This document shows, one piece after another, positions 1 through 13,000 of a stretch of 64,000 nucleotides of DNA. The DNA comes from Lamellibrachia columna (taxonomy: Eukaryota; Annelida; Polychaeta; Sabellida; Siboglinidae). Each line of letters starts with the position of its first letter. The stretch's first letter is position 1. The stretch covers positions 50,049,803 through 50,113,802 of the forward strand of contig OY759270.1 in assembly GCA_963662155.1 (NCBI GenBank), given 5' to 3'. The notes under the pieces are model-generated. The model saw only the letters and a list, made by a program, of their open reading frames with translations, had not been told where the DNA came from and did no database searches. Both the position numbers and the translations under genes were made by a program.

Positions 1-1005
1 CCTGTCTCCTGAGCAGCGTCCCCCCGGACCTGACCGCCTGCCCTTCCTTGTGGAGCTCAACCCAGGTACACACTCACTCAGTCGGTGGATATTGATGCAA
101 CATGGGATGACATATAATTATGGATAGGTTTCTTAATGGAATAAAAAGCATGATTGAATCATAATGTTTTCTAATACATTGAGGTGACTTTGTATAGCAC
201 TGAATGCATTTAGTAGGGATATTTGTTGTTTTTGATGAGTGAAAAAATATCCTAGAGAATGTATATTGTTTCATAGCAATCTTATTTATAGCAGAGAAAC
301 ATAGGTTGTATCAAATGATCCAGATGATTCTGAATGTCTGGAATTTTTGGAAAACACAGGAGCAGGAGGAATGTTTATTGAATCAGGCGTACTACAGAAG
401 ATTGGTCATATTAGTGAGGTGCCTGTTTTAGATGGTTCTGAGTCGTACCAGCGAGGCAAGGTTGTGTTGCCAATCAATGTCACCGAGGTGGGCAGTGAAC
501 AGTGTATGAACGGACACTATCTACAGGTACGGAGTGGTTTTCAGGTGATACAGTTGATAATTAGTCAGTGCAGAGGTAGTTTAATTCATAGTTGGAATGT
601 CTCTGACTCTGGCTATGTTGCAATGCAACCAGAAGTGTAAAAAAATTTGTAGTGTTTAATCATTTTAATTGGTAACTTGGTAACTCAATTTGTAATAGTG
701 AAGTGTCATGAAATAATAGGTTAAATAGGCATGCATGCTCGCACACACAAACCTTCTGCGTGACACTGTAAATCCTCACGCCAGCCCTTTGTTAATGTTT
801 CTAGCTGTATGGTCCGGACATCTTACCGAAGCACTGTGTCCTTGCCCATATGGAGGGCATTGTCACGGCAACACCAGCTAGCCAAGACGCTGACTCGTAC
901 GTGAACAACCAGCGAATTTATGAGACGACAGTGCTGCAGCATGGAGCTTTATTGCGTTTCGGCAAACGGCACATGTTCCGCTTCTATGACCCTGGTGTTC
1001 TGGAG
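1..1005 (+). CDS. AFDN: Afadin exons 1-3: FHA domain
   Basis: Exon 1 (1-65) ends in the typical pre-FHA phrase PFLVELNP. Exon 2 (432-526) continues with DGSESYQRG and the strand INVTEVGSEQ. Exon 3 (805-1005) holds LYGPDILPKHCVLAHMEG, then YVNNQRI and ALLRFGKRHMFRF. These are the strands and loops of a forkhead-associated fold. As in other afadins it lacks some of the canonical phosphothreonine-binding residues, so ligand binding is uncertain. The junction phases are 1 (exons 1/2) and 0 (exons 2/3). The introns (66-431 and 527-804) are AT-rich and show no further genes. Confidence 0.9.
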
Positions 1006-4000
1006 GTAGGACAGGGTTTTTTATATGTGATGTTGTTGAGGTAGGACAGTGACATGTTTCACTTTTGTATTCTTTCACTTCTGGCTAATATATCAGTATG
1101 TATAAATATTGTAATGTTATTATAAAGGTAAAAATATATGTTCTATATATATATAATAGAGATCTGGTTGTTAAGGCTACCCAATGTGCTTGGCAGACAC
1201 ATTCCCTCTACTGCAGTTTCTGATATTCGTTGTGCTTTTTCTTCAGTCTGGGGGTCAGCGACCTATGAGTGGAGAGCCTATGTCCAAGAAGTTAGGGCCT
1301 CCTCTTGATGCAAGGATGGAGCAGTCTGCTGCTGACCTGTCCAACTTTGAGACAACTTTTGATGTTGATGGACACATCGAGACCGTGACAAGGGAAGAAA
1401 AACCACCACTTTCACCGTGAGTTTAACTTCAGTTTTTATTTTACTTCATTTTAAGTGAGTGTATGCAGTTGACATCTGCTGGTGAAGTAAACATTTTAAT
1501 AATGTGTACATGGTTAAATGCATTTTAATCATAAAACTGTATATGTGTGTATACAAAGTGGCAGTTCTTTAGAGCTATTTCTCTCAGTTGTTAAATCAAT
1601 TGTGATTTGGCGATTGCAAAATCTTTTGCTAAATTAAAAGTGAAATATAATGAAGTCTCATGCGTTAGCATCTGGGTTACTTTTGACCTTTTTTGTCGTC
1701 ATGCAGTTGACACCCAGCAGGTGTCATGCGGTTGACACCCAGCAGGTGTATTGCGATGATCAGATTATATGAGTAAATGCTAGTCTGATTTTGGTCATAT
1801 CTACTGCTATATCCCTGTTTCACATGTATAAATTAATTAAATAAATAAACGAATAAAAAAATAAATGAATACTTGGGAGAGTAGAGACTGATCTTTGGAT
1901 ACGTTTTCAGAGAGCCAGAAGATCTACTTCCAGCCATGCTAGAGTTCCGTGAAGAAGGTAGTGTCCTCAATATCGACTTTATTTTATGAAATCGTCAGAT
2001 TTAAAAGTGCGAATATGGAAAGTCACTTGTTATTTACGCTATAAATTAAAAGTGGATGTGTGTGCAAAGTAACTGTTATTTATGATATAAATTATGAAAA
2101 GTCACTGTTATTTATGCAGTAAATAAAACATGGTAGTGTGCTTTTACTTCTAGACTGTGTGGTGGATGTATACATAGGTGCATGTTCTCTTGTTGAGATT
2201 GTTTGTAAGACTGTGACAGTCTGAGAGTATGTATGTACATTGTGTGTAAGACTGTGACAGTCTGAGAGTACGTATGTACATTGTGTGTAAGACTGTGACA
2301 GTCTGAGAGTACGTATGTACATTGTAGGTGAGGATGCGTTCCTGGCGGCAGTCATCAGTGAGGTGAATGGTGCTGCGGTACAGTACAAGCTTGCCCCGAC
2401 CTACACCCTCTACATGGCCATACGGTACCGCATCGCACGCGTCTCACACCCAAACCTGCGCATGGCTGAGCGTGCCCACTGGATCGCATCCCTAGTCAGC
2501 AAGATTGCCAACATGGTCTACCAGACTATACAGGTGAGTTCAGGCTGTTGGCTTGTGCAACTACTGCAGTTTGTTTGAGTTGACACAGCATTAATGAAGC
2601 CAGTCCGCTGACGAAAGCTGTGAGACATGGTGGATATATTCTGAATGCCAACCATGTTTCTTGTGAGGGAAACAAAGTCTAGTTTGTAGTTGTTATTAAG
2701 GAATTTGTGAATGGGGAGACTAGTTTGAAATTGGTGTGTTGAATTGAGGGACTAGTTAGAGATTGGTTCTGATGAAGGGAGGGTGTAGTTTGTCATTACT
2801 GTTGGTGACTACATGAATACTCTGAGACTAGGCTATACTGTAAAGACATACACTGAGTCCACTATGCATTTCAGGAGAGTGTAGACAGTCCTGGAGCCCT
2901 CTCCTTCTGGATGGCCAATGCCTCTGAACTGCTGCATTTCGTGAAGCATGACCGCCAACTGCAGGGGGCGCCACACATAATGGAGGCACAGGACTCATTG
3001 GCCGAGGCCGTGCAGTTGGCATTCTCGCACCTAGTGGACTGTCTTCAGGAGGAGCTCGCCAACGCCATGCCTGCCTTCCTGGAGGAGTCGCTGCGAGACC
3101 TTGACGCTGATGATGGTACGACTCTCAAATCATCATTTTGCTTACCAATACATAAATTGTTGTCTTTTTGCAAACCCATCGAAATGTATAGAGGTGCACA
3201 ATTGGTCACATCTCGTACCCATTGCCTGTCAATGGTTTATGTTCCATAGAAAAACAGGGACAGAAGGGCTGTCACGTTATGTTACTGTTGTTTGTGAGTA
3301 AATCTCACTCTAGTGTAACAAAGCACTGGATACTCCACTGGGCCAACTCTCGCTTCAGATCAGCAAACTTAGTAGGTTACACACTGCTAGAAACTAATAC
3401 CTAGTATACTAGCTGCTTTCCTAAGTGAGGACACATGTCGCTTTCAGATGAGACACCAGTAAACATCTACCCACCAGACAAGCCAACCCTCGGTAGGTGG
3501 CACGCCGCTTCTGCTTCTGTGGTCTCTATTGCTTCCTACACATTCGCATATTTTCTTCAGAAATATCACGTTAAACCTTTCACCTGTTTGTACTTGTAGA
3601 AGTATTGTGTAGCTGCCATTCACTTTCATACATCGGCCTGTATTGTTGAATGAAACTGGTGGCTTGATCTCGAAGCTCAACCATGTCTCATTGTTATTTT
3701 TCATTTTGTTTATATTTCTGCATGTGTTGTTAGCTGTTGTTATTTACTATGCTACTAAAATAGTTATATGTTGATAAAGACATCTTTTTTTCCTGAAACT
3801 AAATATGTGTTGCATGTGTGACGTGTTGTCATTTACCATGTCACTAAGCTATATATTGACACTGGTAATGTGCCATGGATGTTGTCATTGCTTGTGTCAG
3901 TAATTGACACTGCCAAATGTCATCAATGTTTTCACTGCTCGTATTACTTATATGTCTACATGTTGAGACAGATGACATATCACATGTATCCTCATTGGTC

Positions 4001-7000
4001 ATGTCAATAATGTAACTGCATTTTGACATGGACAACATGCCAAAAGTCATTGCACCAAGTCACTAATTTGTTCAAACACAATGTCACTAACCAGATGACA
4101 CAGACAATGTATCACAGTCGTTGTCATTAGCTACGTCATGTACTTGTCTACATGTTGATACAGCCATGCATAGGCACTCTCACTGAACATGTCACCAATC
4201 CATCTGCATGTATAGACAGTGTGTCATGTGTTGTCATTGTAACTACCATTGACCCTGTCAGTAATCCATTTGCATGTCGACACAGGTGACGTGCTGCAAG
4301 TGTTGTCGTCTGCCATGTCACTGCTGCGTCGGTGTCGCGTCAATGCCGCACTGACGATCCAGCTGTTTTCACAACTTTTCCACTTCATCAACATGTGGCT
4401 GTTCAACACGCTGGTGCTGGAGGAGCGGTCGGGGCTGTGCATGCGCCAGTGGGGTCACCGCTGGAAGAGACGACTTGGACGCATCGAGGTGTGGGCCGAG
4501 AAACAAGGGCTGGAGCTCGCCGCAGATTGCCACCTCGCCAGGATCATACAGGTAGGGATTGATCAGACTTGGCATCAATTATATTGGAATTGGAACTCCA
4601 ATTCCATTTTCGGAATTGCAGTTGGTATTTTGTTCTTAAGGGGACACGCTCTCCTAAAAATCTATTTTTTTTCGATTTTTATTTAGTTTTTGGTCATTTT
4701 CTTTTTTTGTCATATTAATATATTATTATTATCTAACTGTCGATCTGTGTGTTTTATACATATGAATAAATTCTCCAAATGCAATAAAAACGAACATTTA
4801 TAACAGGCCCATTGTCTTGGTGTGATAATCTTGCGCAACCGCGATCGAAAAATACGACACTTTTGACGGCCGCATGCTCCGCCATCTTTGTCAACACCCC
4901 AACATATTTGGTATCCACGTGTAGCTTCACTTTCGCAGTGCATCATGGTAGCAGTGGTTCTGTAAAATCCCTGGTAGATTTTGAGCATTTTGACCTAGAA
5001 GAGGACCTCTTGTGGAGCGATGGCGTCGCTACGATTGGTCAACAACGGACACACCCCCCCAGTGGGGCGCGCTGATTGGCTGTCGGCCGGGAAAGCCGTC
5101 ACAAAGGAAATTCCCTTCTCCGTTCGCCATTGCTGGTTTTTTCACTTCGCGTCGTATTATTGTATTTTACGGAAGATGTCCGGAAGATACGGGAAATCCA
5201 AGCGGTCGTTTGGTACGAAGCCGATATCTAGATGCCGACAGTTGAGTTTAGCACGGTCAGTGATCCGCAAATGAGAGAAAGGCGACAGTGAAGCTGACAC
5301 GAGTGCCGATGCACCCGTGGCTGGACACAGTGTCAGTGCTGGACCAGTTCAGCTTGAGGCTGAACCTGAGCAGATGCCCTCGTCGACAGAACTTGACGTA
5401 CGTATAAGCTGTCATTGTTTGCATCAGGTTGTTATGCATAATATTTTCTGGCAACTAATGTCTTGCCAACTTGGAATACCTGAAGGCTGAATATTATCCA
5501 GGCACCGACATTCAAAGAAGCCATAAAACTAGGCTAATTTATTAGGTCACACTGTCAGTGACACTGTAATATGAATATCTGTATGTTTACTTTTTCAATT
5601 TTGCAAACATTCATGTCTGTATTATTATACTATGGTATATACCTGATTATCTATGTTGTCTGTTATACTATTGTCATGTTAGACATAAAAATTATTACAG
5701 AAATGACAATGCCAATTGGCCTAGCATAAAACCTGTGCCTGTTTTATTGATGTCAATGATTACTGTCCAGCTCATCTGACTGTTAGTTTTTATATTATGT
5801 TAATTGTCATATGTACAATCTAATAACAAATAATTTTCCATGCAGGCTGATTCTGAGCTGGAGTCCGAAGACAGGATTCGTTGGCCTGCAGCGAGTACTC
5901 TCTTCCACATGTGCTGCAGTGGCAGAGTTCAACAGTGGAGTGGAGATGACCATGCGGCGTCTGTGTGATACCATGGGCATCGCTTCAGGAGAGCGACTCA
6001 TCGCATCAGCCAAGAAGGCCGATAGAAAGCGGCTCCACGAAGCTGAGCGGCAGGCTGAAGCTTCGACAAAAACTATGCGACAGGCTCGCATGACTACTCG
6101 TGCAGCCAGTGCCGAAGCTTCAGCCAGTGACTATGCCGCTGGTGAATTCTAGCTGTGATGGTGTTGTAACACCTATTGTTGTGTGGCTTCAATTGAACTT
6201 TTAGAAAGACAATCAACTGGAAAAAGACAGTTTGTAGTTTTAGTCGTGCAGTACCATTGTGTAATGATAATGGTCACATATTTTTGGTGTCTCGTCTAAT
6301 TTTTATACATATTTTCACACAACCAAATGATGAACAGTATATATCATTGGAAAGACAATCAACTGTAGAAGCTTTGTGTGAACTGTTATCACTGCAGTTC
6401 TGTTTTTACCTACGAAATTTTTTATTGGAAGGTTGACAAACTTCAATGCCATTTTTCTCAATAAAATGTTTTTTGCCGATGAGCAATCTCTTATTTTGTC
6501 TAACTCGGCTATTTATCAACAGAATCCTTTGATATTTTCAGCATTTCCCATCAAGATAATGGGCTAGACTATGACAGTCTTATATTTTAGATACAGCATT
6601 TGGATTACATGTAATATAATGACTTTGATGAAATGTTGACTTTCGAAAAATAGCAAAGATTGAAAAATTCATAAAAAATTTGTTTGGAAAGTAACAAAAA
6701 AACCAGACTGTCATAGTCTGCCCTTTTATGTATTCTATTAGTGTGCCAAGTTTGAATGAATTTGGTCTATCCGTTTTCCAGATATGTCCATCGCTGTGAA
6801 TGAACCAAAATTAAAGTAGGGGGCGACCCCACCGCCACCTGGTGGACCATAAATTTTTTAATAAATAGGTGTAATTGTTTTTATGTATAACTAATGTTAT
6901 CCTAAAATTTCAGTAAGTTAGGTTGAAAAATAACGAAAGTAGAATCGAGGAGATCGCTGTGCCTTAAAAGTAATTGAAATTGGTGAAAAGAAATTGTTAT

Positions 7001-10000
7001 TTTTAATTATTTTTTCAATTACATTAATGTAACTTTTTAATTCAAATTTGTTGCTACAAATAATAAATAAAATACAATACATGTTGCATATATTATATTC
7101 ATTTGCCATTGTGTACCATAACATACAGAAATTAAATAAAACTGCTGTAAGATAGATGCTACTTTTTGGAATTGAGTATATCTATGGTAGCTCTGTTCAC
7201 ATACTGGTATTTTGATATGGAATTGACATTTTGAATTGTTTTTTTTTGAGGTATAATTGGAATTGATATATTATGTAATTGGTATGGAATTGGAATTGAT
7301 ACAATGTAATTTACCCCAAGTCTGGGTCTAATGCTTTGGTGTTGCTTCTAACATCATACCACATTTACTGTTCTGAATCCTGAAGTACAGAGTTGAATAT
7401 CTGGATAACAAGATTAATTCCCTGTTTGACAGTGTTTGTTGGTGACTATAGATATTGTCCTCCTTTCAGGCAGCCCACTTGCTGGAGGCCCCCAAGAGCA
7501 GTGCGGACGACATCGCCAGCATCAGTTCGGCTTGCTTCAAGCTCAACTCGTTGCAGCTGCGCGCCCTGCTGGAGAACTATGTGCCGTCGATGGGGGAGCC
7601 CCACATCCCCCAGGAGCTCATTGAGAGCGTGGTGGGGGTGGCTGAGAGCACGGCAGATGAGTTGACTCGCAGCGACGGCCGTCAGATCCGGCTAGAGGAG
7701 GAGCCGAACCTCCAGCTTCCCTTCCTGCTCCCTGAGGACGGCTACTCCTGCGACATCATCCGCGGCGTGCCTAGTGGACTCGCTGACTTCCTCGACCCAC
7801 TCTGCAAGACTGGTGAGTGCCCCAGGGAGTATGTGCGGGGAACACTAGGCTAGTGGCAACCCCAGTTGTAAGCCAAGTGTTTCCCGTTTCCATATTTACC
7901 ACATTAGTCTCTATATCACTCAGGCATAAAACCATGATTATTCGCCAGGTTGGCCGTTTTGTTTATAATGACTTGTACATCATTTTCATTTGTATATTTC
8001 TGTATTAAGTTATCAAACCCTGCTGGAGTTGTGAAATTATGTTTTTATTTTAGTGGCAGATGCCCTGGAAAGTGGACATGACATGTTAGGGGATGAATCA
8101 CAATCATCAAATGTGCTGATCTTACTAAATACCTTGAGAAATGAGAAATACAGCTAGACATTGCTTTTTCCCTCTTCCCCAGCCAACTGCCATAGTTGCT
8201 TTAAATATAAAATAAATCTTAAATCTCTAAATCGTGTTGTTGTTTAATGTTGTTGAGCTGTTAAATTATTGTCATAGTAATTGCATGTTATACTAAGCTT
8301 ACGTTTGGAACGTATTATCTGAATTTATTATCAGTGTTTATGATCACAGAAACTTGCTGGCATAGTTAACTGTCAACTGGTGATGTCACTGAAGTAATTC
8401 ATCAATTTGCAGGTATCTGTCGTTTCGTGGTGCGTGCCGGTGTGTCTGGCATGTGGACAGTTTACTTCATCGACAAGAGCAGTCAAGAGGTAAATGATCT
8501 GTGTCCATCTTCAGTCAGCAATCAGAATAATCCAAACAGCAGTTGTAGTTGTTTTGCAATGTGTCATCCTGTTTTTGTTTCAATGTTGTAGCTGCTTGTT
8601 AATTTGCAGGATCTTTCGAGCGGTGTTCGTGAAGACATGAGCCCGCCAAAGCAGCAGCCTGAAATTATTAATGTGACATTCAACAAAGTGAGCGGCAGCA
8701 TGGGTCTGAGCATAGTGGCGGCCAAGGTGGGTGCAACGTGCAGCTCGGGGGGAATGGGTTTCATCATCTTGATGTTCTCAAAGTACAGCACAGCATCGGT
8801 GAATATTTTGTCACTGTTAGGACAGAACAGGTCTACTTTGGAAAAGGAGGTGTCTTTGGAGGAGGTAGACCCTCCTCCAAAGTGATGACCGAGGTGGTTC
8901 TGTTTTTGGAAGAGTTGACTCCAAGTTTGAAGGTTGTTGGTATGTTTGTCACATATTGGAAGGGGTGGGCCCATCTTTGTTGGAAGAATTTCTGTGTCTG
9001 GAACAATTGCGTACATGTTAGGAGGATGTATGGCAAGAGTCGAGTCCAGGAAGTGTTACGGTTCCTGAAGTGGTTGTGTTGTTTGTAGGGCGAGGGACAG
9101 AAGGACCGAGGCATCTATGTCAAGTCTGTTGTGGCTGGAGGAGGAGCTGCCAAGGTAGGTCCACGCTTCATGGTGGTCAGCTTATGTGGTGGTCAGCTTG
9201 TGTGGTCATCTGTGTCATGTCTTGATGTGGTCACTGTTAGTCAATGTGTAGTCAGTGTGTGTTGCGATCAGTGTCATGGTGTACATTGACCAGCCAGCAA
9301 TGAAATACTATGTTCAGTGAGGGCTGTATTCAGTGAAGGTTGAAGTCATTCTGTGGTCAGTGAAGGTTGAGGTCATGCTGTGGTCAGTGTAGCTATGCTG
9401 TGTGTTGCAGGACGGTCGACTGCAGGCGGGAGACCAGCTGCTGGAAGTGGACGGCCGCAGTCTCACTGGACTCACACAGGAGAAGTAGGTGGACCTTCAT
9501 ATGTTTGTTTGAACCTGACAAATATTTGGACGACATGAACAAACGGATATATTACGATGATGCAAACATTTAGTTAGTTTAATTGATCTGTGTTATTATC
9601 TTTCATGTATTAAACTCTTAATGTATATGGTGGTGCTCTACTACAAAGCGACTTCTTGTAAAAACTGTGTTGTGTATATATTAAGGTAGTTGGGGTGGCT
9701 ATTATATGCTTGTCTTGAATTGAGTAGTTTCAGTAGAAGTTTTTAACATAAATTAACCTTTTCTTCACATATTGTAGTTGAAATACTATGTAATATTCCA
9801 GATTAATAAAATGTTGAGTTTTTCATTTGTTTGGCTATGTTACAAGATTAAAAAAAAAAATAAGTGGAAAAAATAACCACAAAATGGCAAATTATATATC
9901 GTTTTGAGAAAATCTCCAAAGAAATAAATGACGTACATGTATGACAGTGTCACTGATAACTTTGAGGAAAATGTTGGTTAACATAAACAAATTACGTCTG

Positions 10001-13000
10001 CTACACCACCATGAATAAATTAGCAAATGTTGAATGGCAGCCTAAAGTGGCAGTGCATTTTTGACACAAACCTTTCACCAATCGTAATTCTAATTTGTGT
10101 AATGCTGCCTACATGTAAGTTGCGTTATTGAATTAGGTAACATTTCCTGGTAATTAATGATAACAGAAATGTCAATAGATACATGTATCATGCTTGAAAT
10201 GTGATGTTTTTTTACTGGCGTTTTATGTATTGTTGGCAAAACATAACGACCATTTCCAATATTGACATGTCCCCTTAATTTTGCCACCACAAAAACCTTT
10301 GAACCTGCATTTGTCACGTGTTGTATGTCAAGATTGGATTATGCCAGCCCAGTGTCAGGGCTAAAGGTCAGTTGTTTACATGTGCACAAGGTCATTTGAT
10401 TGGCCCTTTATCCGGCGAGGTCATTTGCGGGGTCATCACAGCCACTGGTGGGTTCGGTTACAGCGTCAAAGGCCCATTAACCAAAATTAGCTATATTTGC
10501 CGATTAATGTAGGTAGGCATCATACTGCAATGTACTGTAATCACAGTAACCAGACGATATATTCTGCGTTCATGGTGAATTAATTTACGGTGGTTGTAAT
10601 TGCGCGCCAAAACACGTGCGGTCGTTACTATGGAAACGTTGTAAGTGCTTCCAAGAAGTCGGGGATTTCTCAAAAGACTTAAAAGATGGATTGGCGAAAT
10701 ACGATGTCAATGCTGGGTGATTATTTGTGGTTTCGATGTTCACTTCAATATTTCCTAGCATGTTAGGAAAAAAATCAGCTAACACGTTAGCTGCCCAACT
10801 ACCTTAATATGTTGCCTCATATGCTTGAAATAAACTGTTTGTCAAAAACTACTTGACCTCCTTCAGTTTAATCAGACTGTCCTCTTGTTATGCTGAGAAC
10901 ATGTATTTGACATTTTGTTGCACAGAGCTGCTGAATACATGACCAGAACTGGACAGACAGTGACCTTGAAGGTGGCCAAACAGGGGGCCATTTACCATGG
11001 CCTGGCCACTCTACTCAGTCAGCCGTCACCTGTCATGCAGCGAGGTAAATGTCATCTGTTTTCATGGGGCACTGTAGCTCGGTGGATAGAACGCAGGACT
11101 GTCAGTCGAGGGGATTGGGGCTCAAGTCACCTGCTGCCATTTCAAAACTTGGGAAATGTCTTAGACCGTACTTTGACTGTCTTTTGGAAGAAATGCTAAA
11201 AGCCATAGGTCACTTCTGTCATGATGTCTAAGGCAGGAAGTAAAAGATCCCCCACAGGGACATTGAAAAAAACCTGTTATGAGCTGCCATTTCAAAACTT
11301 GGGAAATGTCTTAGACCGTACTTTGACTGTCTTTTGGAAGAAATGCTAAAAGCCATAGGTCACTTCTGTCATGATGTCTAAGGCAGGAAGTAAAAGATCC
11401 CCCACAGGGACATTGAAAACCTGTTATGAGCTCACAGAGTCAATGGTCTCTTCTACAAAAAAACGTGCTTTTAGTATGTTCATCTATAGCATGTCAAGCC
11501 ATAAAGTAGGTACCTCCACTGTATCTTATTCGGACTTCACCTACCATGCAATGAGGTGGATATCAACTCTGTATTTTGTGGAAGTTGTCCTATTAAGGTA
11601 CACGTTACAATCATTTACAATTTGCTACATAGGTTTGTGTTCTATTCGTTCTACTAGTCACTTGATACATTGTTCTGTGTGTTCCAGTAGTCACTTTTTA
11701 AAATGTTTTATTGGTTCCAGTAGTCACTTGGGGCAGTGTTCTGTTGGTTCCAGTAGTCACTTGTTACAATGTCCTGTTGGTTCCAGCAGTCACTTGTTAC
11801 AATGTTGTGTTGGTTCCAGTAGTCACTTGTTACAATGTTCTGTTGGTTCCAGTAGTCACTTTTTACAATGTTTTATTGGTTCCAGTAGTCACTTAGTGCA
11901 ATGTTCTGTTGGTTCCAGTAGTCACTTGTTACAATGTTCTGTTGGTCCCAGTAGTCACTTGTTACAATGTTCTGTTGGTTCCAGTAGTTGCTTGTTACAA
12001 TGTTCTGTTGGTCCCAGTAGTCACTTGTTACAATGTTCTGTTGGTTCCAGTAGTTACTCACTTGTTACATTGTTCTGTTGGTTCCAATAGTCTCTTGTTA
12101 CAATGTCCTGTTGATTCCAGTCGCTTGTTACAATGTTCTGTTGGTTCCAGTAGTCACTAGTTACAATGTTCTGTTCGTTCCAGTAGTCACTTGTTACAAT
12201 GTTCTGTTGGTTCCAGTAGTCACAAGTTACAATGTTCTGTTGGTTCCAGTAGTCACTTGTTACAATGTCCTGTTGGTTCCAGCTGTCGCTTGTTACAATG
12301 TTCTGTTGGTTCCAGTAGTCACTAGTTACAATGTTCTGTTGGTTCCAGTAGTCACGAGTTACAATGTTCTGTTGGTTCCAGTAGTTACTTGTTACATTGT
12401 TCTGTTGGTCAGTAAGTGTCATGAGGGTTATGTTTCTGTCCAGCTGCGTCCAGTCAGAAGGTGCGTCCACACAGTGAAGAGATGTCCCATTACCCTGGCC
12501 GTCCGGACGACTACCTACACCACCCCCAACAGGGCCCTGATGCGAGACAACGTGCAATCAACCAACAGATGGCTGCGAGGTCATCACCCTCTCTCACAGG
12601 TCAGACGCCCTTCTGCCTTCGTCACATTATGATTCTACATATGGTTTGGTCGTTTTATTGTAACATCATGTTATACAGTAGAAACTGTATATATATATAT
12701 ATATAGTCTATCTTCACCACCCAGATGTGTTTTATTGAACAATAATTTTTTTATATCATTTGATCATGATCTGTTTAACTTTAATGTTTCAACTTTAGTG
12801 TTTACATTCCATGCTATAGAGCAAGATCGACATTCGTTAACAAATAATACGACATTCATTAACAAAAAAGTTATATTTAAAAACATGGTTCATTAAACCA
12901 CATTTGGGCTGTAAAGATATTAGATATTGTTGATAATATATAATATGATTTTACTAAAAAATGATGAGACTTTGTACATTTAAGGGTCTGACAGTACGCT

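Larger units (their letters stand above)
4636..6967 (+). mobile_element. TTAA-flanked DNA transposon (Kolobok-like), internally deleted
   Basis: The element sits in afadin intron 9. The left end reads TTAAGGGGACACGCTCTCCT. The right end, read in reverse complement, is TTAAGGCACAGCGATCTCCT. The two agree at 14 of 20 positions and both carry TTAA. Inside are two coding remnants (5176-5397 and 5846-6152) of a transposase-type protein. Both flanks carry similar ATTGGAATTGG-type simple sequence (4575-4625 and 7230-7310), as expected if the element entered a low-complexity stretch. TTAA target duplications are known for Kolobok and piggyBac elements. The Kolobok assignment is an inference. Confidence 0.65.

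Noticed and set aside
11066..11140. Functional tRNA gene
   Set aside because: The A box is good but the B box is decayed, the acceptor stem does not pair, and an extended body with A-rich ends follows; it is a SINE head.
11371..12632. Long open frames on both strands (up to 239 codons) across the 33-bp repeat
   Set aside because: The unit length is a multiple of three with no stops, so all such frames are repeat artefacts. They have no start context or splice partners.
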